From assembly GCA_028736075.1 (NCBI GenBank), contig CP117875.1, positions 1,984,001 to 2,048,000 of the forward strand: a stretch of DNA of 64,000 bases. Reading direction: 5' to 3'. This DNA comes from Chryseobacterium sp. KACC 21268 (GTDB lineage: Bacteria; Bacteroidota; Bacteroidia; Flavobacteriales; Weeksellaceae). Positions 7,104-14,189 of the stretch are shown here, in pieces (position 1 is the stretch's first letter; the number at the start of each line of letters is the position of its first letter). The position numbers and the translations under genes are program-made. A model generated the notes under the pieces. That model was given only the letters and a program-made list of their open reading frames with translations, was not told the DNA's origin and searched no databases.

Positions 7104-9484
7104 AAGAATATTTCCAATCTTACGAAAACTACTTCTGGGAATGGACCACAGACAGAGATATCCGGGATGAGTCACAATATGATGACAACAATCTCATCTC
7201 GATCCCAAATGTCGGCGTAATTGCTTACAGAGCTTATACGATTGGGCTATTGAAGGAACTGACGGACGAGGGTTTTCCACCTTTTGGTTCATTTCTTCTT
7301 GCGATGTACGCTTTACAGGATGGCTATCTCAATCTGGATGGTCTGTTTTATCATCTGAGAAAACAAAAGGACAAAACCTATCTTAATGATCTCGAACTAG
7401 CCATTACTTTCTTGGAAAACCTAAGTCATGTTGGCCGTTCTTTCAAAAGAGGACAGAATAAAATCATTCTTTTAAAAACCATTTTTAAGGATGGACATAA
7501 TCAGATTTCTGTGGGAGCTTCGGATTTAATGATCAGAAGATTTGAAAAAAGACCGCATAAAATCTCAGAATCTGCTGATAAAATTGAATTAACGCAATCT
7601 GTTGTCAACAAAGATATTAAGACATTAGCTGTCATCCAAGGCCGATTCCCAACGACGGAATCTATCATTAATGCAGTTCGTAACGCAGCTGATATTCCGG
7701 ATTTGGAGGATGAAGTTGTGGAAGAGGAAACTACCATTGATACCGACAAGGACTTCATTCAGCAATTAATTGAGGATCCAAAAACGTTTCAGGTGGGAAG
7801 TTTGATAAAGAGAATCTGGAGCGGTCTGAAAATTCCGATGCGTCACCTTTCTCCTGGCGATCAGCCAATTGGAGGCGTTTCTGATATGACCAACAAAGGC
7901 GATTTCCACCGAATGCTCTTGTCAGAATTTGCCAATGAAGATGAGGTTTTTATGAGCCGTGTGGCAAATAACGAAGTTTTGTATATTCAGCGTGAGATAC
8001 CGCCGGAGGAAAATATTTTCGAAAGGATCATTTTGATTGATACTTCGCTTCGAAATTGGGGAACGCCAAAAGTGTTGGCTTTCGCCTCGGCGATTGCGGT
8101 AATAAAGCATCCCAAAGCACATTCCGAGTGTCAGGTTTTTGCAGTGGGGGAAACTAATGTTCCTATCAATTTGAACAAGGTGGAGCAGATTGTGGATAAT
8201 CTAAATCAAGTTAGTCCCGTTTTAGAAGTCTCGATAGCACTTGAAAAATTCTTTGCTGAAGAACATTCCGGGAAGGATCTGGAAGTGTTTTTCATTACAC
8301 ATCAGGAAAATTTGAATAATCAGAACCTTCAAAAAGTGATTCACGAAAACAGAGAGCGGCTGAAGTTTTTGGTAACGACTTCATCAGATGGCGAATTGAA
8401 TTTTTACAAGCATCACAAAGGTACAAGGAAACATATTCAGAAAATTCAGCTGCCTGTAAAGGAATTGTGGTCAAATCCACCTAAACCAAAATCAAAAGGT
8501 GAAAAAGAAAGTCCCCGAAATCTTAAAAAGATTGAAGTTCCAAAGAATTATCCAATCCTTTTTCCAACACCAAAAAATAAGATTGCGACATTCTTGTACG
8601 AAGGTGAATTTTATATTTTGAGTTCCAAGAAGCAGTTGCTAAGGACTTATCTGTCAAGTAATTATTATAATGAAAATTATTTCGAACATTACAAAACACA
8701 CCGAGGTTGCGAAGTTCTGATAGAAAATATATCTGTGAAACCGCGAGGTAAATTTGCATTGGCGAAAAACAGACAAAACCAATATATTCTTTGTCAATAT
8801 CAAAATGATAAACAATTGGTTTCCAAACTCAATCTTGATACAAAAGAATACTCAGAACTCAATGTTTCCGGACATCATATTCCCTGGAACTTTGAACCGG
8901 TTTATTTTAATCAGAATTTTTACCTCTTTCAGGACGAATTTCCTTCTATTTTTAAGATCAATATAGAGGGCGAACTTTCCATTGAGATGGTGAAAACAGA
9001 CAATGATATTTCCAAAAATCTTGCTAAAGTAAATGTAGAACTCGAAAAACAAATTCATAATGATATCAAGATTTTAAATAGTTTTAACAAGGTGGGAATC
9101 AACTCAGAAAACAATCTTGTGATTTCAAATAATGAGTTGGCAAAACATCTGGAGGATTCATTGACTTTGTACAGAAACAGATCCGCAATTAAAATTTCAG
9201 CACAGCAGAACAAAAATAAATTTGTTTTTTCCGATGGGAGCGAAATCATCACAGACTCCCGTGGTATGCTGACTTTCAAGAGCAGCAACAAGAATATTCC
9301 GGTTTTCTATATTCCTTCGGCGGAAGATGGCTTTCTGGCTTTAGCTACTGCGTATGAATTTGGCGGTTCAGAGTATTATTTATACGAATCTACAAAACTA
9401 AAAATTCGGGAACGGGAGGAGATGTATTCGGAATATCTGGATGCTTATATTAATCATATCTTATCTTATGGAACTGATTCTTAA
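7094..9484 (+). CDS. vWA domain plus C-terminal beta-propeller protein of the ternary system
   Basis: 796 residues. An N-terminal helical part (about 1-130) is followed by an acidic linker near 200-230. A vWA-like domain begins with IFERIILIDTSLRNWG. Its metal site is DTSLR, with D316 and S318, so the third MIDAS serine of DxSxS is replaced by Arg. About 480-796 is a repeat-like beta region with blades such as GKFALAKNRQNQYILCQYQ and APVYF-like strands, consistent with a beta-propeller fused behind the vWA. This fusion is the hallmark of the ternary family. It should be the adaptor that couples the MoxR ring to a target. Genes on both sides overlap it. Confidence 0.75.
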   Translation: MDLKEYFQSYENYFWEWTTDRDIRDESQYDDNNLISIPNVGVIAYRAYTIGLLKELTDEGFPPFGSFLLAMYALQDGYLNLDGLFYHLRKQKDKTYLNDLELAITFLENLSHVGRSFKRGQNKIILLKTIFKDGHNQISVGASDLMIRRFEKRPHKISESADKIELTQSVVNKDIKTLAVIQGRFPTTESIINAVRNAADIPDLEDEVVEEETTIDTDKDFIQQLIEDPKTFQVGSLIKRIWSGLKIPMRHLSPGDQPIGGVSDMTNKGDFHRMLLSEFANEDEVFMSRVANNEVLYIQREIPPEENIFERIILIDTSLRNWGTPKVLAFASAIAVIKHPKAHSECQVFAVGETNVPINLNKVEQIVDNLNQVSPVLEVSIALEKFFAEEHSGKDLEVFFITHQENLNNQNLQKVIHENRERLKFLVTTSSDGELNFYKHHKGTRKHIQKIQLPVKELWSNPPKPKSKGEKESPRNLKKIEVPKNYPILFPTPKNKIATFLYEGEFYILSSKKQLLRTYLSSNYYNENYFEHYKTHRGCEVLIENISVKPRGKFALAKNRQNQYILCQYQNDKQLVSKLNLDTKEYSELNVSGHHIPWNFEPVYFNQNFYLFQDEFPSIFKINIEGELSIEMVKTDNDISKNLAKVNVELEKQIHNDIKILNSFNKVGINSENNLVISNNELAKHLEDSLTLYRNRSAIKISAQQNKNKFVFSDGSEIITDSRGMLTFKSSNKNIPVFYIPSAEDGFLALATAYEFGGSEYYLYESTKLKIREREEMYSEYLDAYINHILSYGTDS

Positions 9485-11195
9485 GCCTTTTTCCGAAAAC
9501 AGCTATCCTAAGAAAGGGATTCTGATCAAGAGTTCTTCTCCTTTCGCCTGGCTTGCTGAGATGGATTTTTTGGAAGTTGATATCAATCAAGTGAAAGCGT
9601 ACGCTATTCCATCAAATGAACCCAACGTTTTGTATGGTTGTCTCCTCGTATTTGATCATATTGCTCCGAAAGAGATTGGCAGAAATTCTTATTTTCAATG
9701 TGTTAATGACAAATTGTTTATTCCCGAAAACACCATTGTCTATCCTAAAATAAATCCGGAAGACTGGCAGAATATTCAGCAGGAATATTTGATTATGCAT
9801 CCTGATTTTGGATTGGTAAAATTAGCTCAGGAGATTGACTGGATTTCTTTGCTTCAAGAATCTGAGAAAAGCAATGATGTCATTAGAAAAGCATCAAAGG
9901 GTGTTAAAATTCCGCAAAAAATAGAAAGTTTTGCAGTTGAAATCAATGATGATAAAATTCTGGAGGAGCTGCAGAATCCAAAAAATGAGGAAGAATGGAT
10001 GAAAGATCTGCCTTTTGACCTGAAAAAAGTAATGGCAGGCAACAAAAAAGAGATCGAGAAGTATCTGCAATATTTGGATAAATATCCCGACAGAGCTGCA
10101 GATTTGGGAGTTCCGCTGGATATTGCAGGAACTTCCAGAGGCGACGGCTTTGCAAAATATAGATTCGGAGGCAGTTGGCTCAGCAAACTTTTTGGAAATC
10201 ACAGGGCGTCTTCCGAAGGTGGTGGGAAATCTGACTCAGGTAATCTAGGGTGTATATTTCCTGTTATCATCATCGTTATGTTAATTGCCAGAGTTACTCT
10301 CATCAATTTCAATAAAAATGAAACCCGAAAGCAATCTTCTGGTGATGTTCAGACCATCAACAAAGACTCAGTTGCGCTGCCACCGCCAGCTCCAGTAATT
10401 GGATATAAATCAGGCGTTACAGACATTGATCTGAAAATCGATTCAATGTATGGCAAAAAGCGGCAAAGTTTGATACAGGAATTTACCAAAGCGTCAATGT
10501 TTATCGGCAAAAAGGATGAAAAAAGCTATCAGGATTATTTAAAAGAAGGCGGGCGGCCAATTAAGGAGATTCAAGATGAAGTGATGGATTTTGAAGACAA
10601 AACATTTTTTTCGAAAGATTCCTTAAAGTTAGTCTACAGAAAGAAAATTGAAAAATACCTAGTCCAAAACGAAGAAAAATTTAAAAAGAAAATTCAAGAT
10701 TCTTTGAAGAAATCAGGGTCAGGAATACCAGCGGACCAAGGCGTCGTGTCGACCCTGTTAAAAAAGAAAAAAGTTTTAGTAGAAGATTCACTCGGGCGAC
10801 TTTTAGGAACCAAGGAATATCCGGATCCGCCAATGGATCCAAGTAAAAAAGGTACAGCAATCAAAAGCTTAGACAAAGAAATGCCTTATTCTAAACAAAA
10901 CGTTTCATTGATGGAGATGATCTATCTGGTTGCGGGAATCATTGGAATTGTCGGACTATATTCCTATTTTTTCAGAAAAAAATCCTTGAGTTTGGGAGGC
11001 GACAATGTTCCACTCGGAATCAAGATTTTTTTGATGGTTGTACTCGTCGCGATGTTGGTGTACATATTTTTTCCATTGATAGAAATGTTTGGCTACAATT
11101 GGTTTGTCTGGATTTTGGTTATTTGCATCATCCTACTACTTTACCGATTGTTCAGTGAAGACAAAAATATTTTAAAATCAGATAAAGATGAATAA
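9468..11195 (+). CDS. bpX-type membrane protein of the ternary system
   Basis: I chose the ATG at 9468 (MELILKPFSENSYPKKG), which overlaps the vWA gene by 17 bases; a start 27 bases earlier would add a hydrophobic stretch that looks unreal. The 575-residue product has a soluble N-terminal domain (about 1-125, with SSSPFAWLAEMDF) and a second soluble segment around 160-235 (LPFDLKKVMAGNKKEI). One membrane helix lies at about 261-282, then a long charged periplasmic or cytoplasmic stretch, and three membrane helices lie between 484 and 565. The soluble N-terminus resembles a bpX accessory domain. The helices would anchor the ternary machine at the inner membrane (inference). Confidence 0.6.
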   Translation: MELILKPFSENSYPKKGILIKSSSPFAWLAEMDFLEVDINQVKAYAIPSNEPNVLYGCLLVFDHIAPKEIGRNSYFQCVNDKLFIPENTIVYPKINPEDWQNIQQEYLIMHPDFGLVKLAQEIDWISLLQESEKSNDVIRKASKGVKIPQKIESFAVEINDDKILEELQNPKNEEEWMKDLPFDLKKVMAGNKKEIEKYLQYLDKYPDRAADLGVPLDIAGTSRGDGFAKYRFGGSWLSKLFGNHRASSEGGGKSDSGNLGCIFPVIIIVMLIARVTLINFNKNETRKQSSGDVQTINKDSVALPPPAPVIGYKSGVTDIDLKIDSMYGKKRQSLIQEFTKASMFIGKKDEKSYQDYLKEGGRPIKEIQDEVMDFEDKTFFSKDSLKLVYRKKIEKYLVQNEEKFKKKIQDSLKKSGSGIPADQGVVSTLLKKKKVLVEDSLGRLLGTKEYPDPPMDPSKKGTAIKSLDKEMPYSKQNVSLMEMIYLVAGIIGIVGLYSYFFRKKSLSLGGDNVPLGIKIFLMVVLVAMLVYIFFPLIEMFGYNWFVWILVICIILLLYRLFSEDKNILKSDKDE

Positions 11196-12210
11196 GCAGA
11201 AGTTTATCAGCAAATTTGTTGCGGCATTTTTCATTCTTGCGTTTTTCAAAATCGTTGGGTTTCTGGCGCAGCTCTTTCACGAAGATTTTTGGAGTGTCAT
11301 TGGCACTATGTTGATTTTTCTCCTTGTGGCTTTTATCATATTCGTCGTTATTCTAGGTCTTGAAGATAAGGAAAAAGCAGGGCGTCTTTCCAGGCGAAAT
11401 GGTGGACGCAATGGTGGAAATTTTTATCTGGAATCTACCATTTTTGACAGACTCAGAAATAAATATGAGGAACTTGCCCAGAAATACGTAGACGAAAAAA
11501 ATTACATCAAAGCTTCGAAGATTTATATGAATTTGCTCAAAGATAATTACCGTGGTGCCAAGACTCTGGAAAACGGTAGTTTGTACAATGAAGCTGCTGT
11601 CATCTATCTTAAAAAACTAAATAATAAATCCGAAGCCGCCAATTGCTACGAAAAAGCAAAACAATACCGGAAAGCCATTGATCTTCAGAAAGAACTCGGA
11701 CAGAAAGAAAAAGTTGGTGATCTTTATAAAGAAATTAATGACCAAGAAAACGCAAACGCCTATTACCAAATGGTTGTGGATGATTATGTCAACAATAATC
11801 AAATGGTGAAAGGATCTCTTGTTTATCGAAAAAAAATGGAATTGCCGGAAGAGGCGCAAAAGATTTTATTGAAAGGCTGGGGCGAGGATAAAGATGGATT
11901 CAATTGTCTTAATAATTATTTTGCCAACATTTTCGAGGTAAAAACTTTGGACAAGAGGATTCAGGAGTTATATCAGGATTTACCTTCAGAAAAGAAGTTG
12001 AATTATCTGAAAGCGATTAAGATAGAATTCAAAAAAGATCCAAAGCTTGAAGAAACGACCCGGAATATCGCCTATGAAATCATTTCTGAAAAAGTAAAAA
12101 CGCATTCCGAAATTGTGAATGAATTAAAGCATTTCAATCCTGATGATGAGGTAATTTTGAAGGATATTTCCAGATTTAGGACAAGCAGAAATAATATGTT
12201 TAGAAACTAA
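11188..12210 (+). CDS. Membrane-anchored TPR-like protein, last gene of the ternary system
   Basis: 340 residues. Two membrane helices (about 9-27 and 33-55) are followed by a basic linker. A run of helical pairs from about 88 to 205 reads like TPR repeats, for example KYVDEKNYIKASKIYMNLL, YNEAAVIYLKKLNNKSEAA and CYEKAKQYRKAIDLQKELG. The C-terminal part is charged and helical. It overlaps the preceding gene by 8 bases. The topology suggests a scaffold that presents a protein-binding solenoid on one face of the membrane next to the ATPase and vWA partners. I do not recognise a named family beyond the TPR-like repeats. Confidence 0.6.
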   Translation: MNKQKFISKFVAAFFILAFFKIVGFLAQLFHEDFWSVIGTMLIFLLVAFIIFVVILGLEDKEKAGRLSRRNGGRNGGNFYLESTIFDRLRNKYEELAQKYVDEKNYIKASKIYMNLLKDNYRGAKTLENGSLYNEAAVIYLKKLNNKSEAANCYEKAKQYRKAIDLQKELGQKEKVGDLYKEINDQENANAYYQMVVDDYVNNNQMVKGSLVYRKKMELPEEAQKILLKGWGEDKDGFNCLNNYFANIFEVKTLDKRIQELYQDLPSEKKLNYLKAIKIEFKKDPKLEETTRNIAYEIISEKVKTHSEIVNELKHFNPDDEVILKDISRFRTSRNNMFRN

Positions 12211-12219
12211 ACCAACAAT

Positions 12220-12462
12220 TTATTTTAAAACAGAGATAACTGTACCCGTTTTACTCTTTGGAGATTTTCCGGAAAAAGGAAATATTTCTATGATTTCAAA
12301 TTGTCTTACTTTTTTATTTAACTATCTAAGAGCGAGTCCAACACAAAGGGATAAGCGATTTCTGTAATCACCAATTTTAAAAATTAATTCCTTTTTCCAA
12401 ACCTTGAAACGTTTGATAACAGGATTGTAAGGATGTATAATAATTGAATGTTTTTCGATCAT
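12220..12462 (-). pseudogene. Small minus-strand reading frame interrupted by one TAG
   Basis: From an ATG at 12460-12462 the minus strand reads 46 codons (begins MIEKHSIIIHPYNPVIK), meets TAG at 12322-12324, then continues in the same frame for about 33 more codons to TAA at 12220-12222. The second part ends FSGKSPKSKTGTVISVLK. Both halves sharing a frame suggests a degraded gene of about 80 residues, or a real short gene followed by chance. No clear ribosome-binding site is visible and I recognise no family. It would be convergent with the ternary operon. Confidence 0.25.
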
Positions 12463-12560
12463 AATATTCTAAAGGATAAGTAGTTAAAGATATTAGGTTA
12501 AGCACAATTAAAATAAAATAAACAATTTTATTCCTTTGATTTTAATGTTTTGGCAAAAAA

Positions 12561-12714
12561 TTTGATGTTAAAAAATCAAATAAATCTAATTCATAGTTTA
12601 TTAGATTTATTGATAAGGAGGGCAGCAATGCCCTCTTTCCTAGACATCAATAAATTCAATTATATTTTAACCGAAGAAGAGAGGCAGCTCAAATTTGTCT
12701 CTCTTCTTTTTTGT
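12561..12714 (+). ncRNA. Candidate structured small RNA (four consecutive hairpins)
   Basis: Between the ternary operon and the polysaccharide locus four hairpins follow one another: TTTGAT/ATCAAA at 12561-12580, an 11-bp stem AATAAATCTAA/TTAGATTTATT at 12579-12611, a 7-bp stem GAGGGCA with a GCAA tetraloop and TGCCCTC at 12618-12635, and a 13-bp stem at 12674-12708 running into a T tract. Hairpins 1 and 2 share bases and may be alternatives. No convincing reading frame accounts for the region. It could be a small RNA or a long leader or tail. No promoter with both elements was found. Confidence 0.3.
12674..12714 (+). terminator. Strong intrinsic terminator
   Basis: AAGAAGAGAGGCA pairs with TGTCTCTCTTCTT (one G-T pair), and six Ts follow. 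It isolates whatever lies upstream from the GH28 promoter at 12731. Read on the minus strand the stem is preceded by As, so activity in that direction is less likely. Confidence 0.65.
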
Positions 12715-12730
12715 TATATTCCACCTGCAA

Positions 12731-12768
12731 GTGCAGGACACTGTAAGTTCCTAGAATGTTTATTTTTA
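12731..12768 (+). promoter_or_regulatory. Shared RG-I/rhamnose promoter element, copy A (GH28 operon)
   Basis: GTGCAGGACA at 12731-12740, exactly 20 bases, then TATTTTTA at 12761-12768, one base from the TAnnTTTG consensus. The GH28 ATG is 47 bases further on. The box occupies the place where a -33 TTG would be, which suggests a site for an activator. The same layout recurs at 27401, 32721, 42052 (minus) and 49767 (minus). AGTGC-AGG-ACACT around it is an imperfect dyad. Confidence 0.65.
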
Positions 12769-12815
12769 TAAAGTTGAAATAATGTCGATTTTTAGCATTA
12801 TAAAAAAAATAAATT

Positions 12816-14189
12816 ATGAAACTTCAAAGCAACTTTATATTATCTCTGTTTATAACTTTTCTTTTTTTATCAAATGTAAAAAGCCAGGACAAATGGCCAG
12901 ACGGAACCAAAATCGACAAATGGTTTAAAGAAATCAAACCAGTAGACATCAATAAATTAGGAAAAAAATACATCCTTACAACCAACGGCGTGAAGAACGA
13001 CAGCACAATTCTTCAGACCAAAGAACTTCAGGCTGTGATTGATTTGGCTTCTAAAAATGGCGGTGGAGTTGTGGTGGTTCCGAAAGGAACATTTTTAATT
13101 AGTTCGGTTTTCTTCAGACAGGGAACGCATTTGCATTTGGAAAGTGGCGCGAAATTAAAAGGAAGCGACGACATTAATGACTTTCCGGTGGTAACAACGA
13201 GAATGGAAGGTCAGACGGTAAAATATTTTCCGGCTTTAATTAATGCTGACGGATTGGATGGTTTCACGATTTCTGGTAAAGGAACTTTGGACGGAAACGG
13301 ACTTCGCTTCTGGAAATCATTCTGGAAAAGACGCGAGTGGAATCCTAAATGTACCAATATGGATGAAATGAGACCAAGGATTCTCTACGTTTCCAATTCA
13401 AAAAATGTTCAGGTAGAAGGAATTACCATTAAAAATTCTCCGTTCTGGAGTACACATTATTACAAAAGTGATTTCGTTAAATTGTTAAATCTGACGATTC
13501 TCGCTCCGAAAGAACCTGTGAAAGCTCCAAGTACAGATGCGGTTGACATCGATGCGTGTTCCAATTTCCTGATTAAAAATTGTTATATGTCAGTCAATGA
13601 CGACGCGATTGCTTTGAAAGGCGGTAAAGGTCCGAAATCCGATAAAGACCCGAACAACGGTGAAAACAGAAACATTCTAATCGAAGACAACAGCTTCGGA
13701 TTTTGCCACAGCGTTTTGACTTGCGGAAGTGAGTCGATTCACAATTATAATGTGATTTTGCGAAATTCTAAAGTGAACGATGCATCAAGATTATTACATT
13801 TGAAAATGCGTCCGGACACGCCTCAGCACTACGAATTTCTTACGGTTGAAAACATTACAGGAAATGTAAAAACATTTCTGTATGTAAAAGGCTGGAACCA
13901 GTTTTTTGATTTAAAAGGCGAAGAAAGACCGAGAAAAGGATTGGCGAACAATATCACCATTAAAAATATCGACATCAGTTGCGAAACGGCGTTCTCTGTT
14001 GAAAAATCTGATTTATTCGATTTAAAAGATTTCACATTTGAAAACTTCAAAATCAAAGCTTTAAAGCCTGAAATGCAAAACCTGAATCATATTCAGAATT
14101 TAAAGCAAAAAAATATCAATGTGACGCAAGTCGCTTCTCTCACGCAATCTTACGACAAAAAAGACGATTCCGATATTTCTGCTAAATGA
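12816..14189 (+). CDS. Secreted GH28 family glycoside hydrolase (galacturonidase type)
   Basis: 457 residues with a signal peptide ending near SNVKSQ. Right-handed beta-helix features appear throughout (GVVVVPKGTFLISSVFFRQG, HLESGAKLKGSDD, ISGKGTLDGNG). The catalytic region is divergent but readable: STDAVDID at about 239-246 replaces the usual NTDG, N261-D262-D263 supplies the paired aspartates, GFCHSVLTCGSE takes the place of GHG, and LKMRPD the place of RIK. GH28 enzymes cleave galacturonic-acid linkages in homogalacturonan or rhamnogalacturonan. In this locus an exo or RG-specific role is likely. It is the first gene of the operon and overlaps the GH2 gene by 4 bases. Confidence 0.85.
   Translation: MKLQSNFILSLFITFLFLSNVKSQDKWPDGTKIDKWFKEIKPVDINKLGKKYILTTNGVKNDSTILQTKELQAVIDLASKNGGGVVVVPKGTFLISSVFFRQGTHLHLESGAKLKGSDDINDFPVVTTRMEGQTVKYFPALINADGLDGFTISGKGTLDGNGLRFWKSFWKRREWNPKCTNMDEMRPRILYVSNSKNVQVEGITIKNSPFWSTHYYKSDFVKLLNLTILAPKEPVKAPSTDAVDIDACSNFLIKNCYMSVNDDAIALKGGKGPKSDKDPNNGENRNILIEDNSFGFCHSVLTCGSESIHNYNVILRNSKVNDASRLLHLKMRPDTPQHYEFLTVENITGNVKTFLYVKGWNQFFDLKGEERPRKGLANNITIKNIDISCETAFSVEKSDLFDLKDFTFENFKIKALKPEMQNLNHIQNLKQKNINVTQVASLTQSYDKKDDSDISAK

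Noticed and set aside
12550-12771. A 73-codon plus-strand reading frame
   Set aside because: It runs across three hairpins, the terminator and promoter copy A, with no family resemblance, so it is chance.
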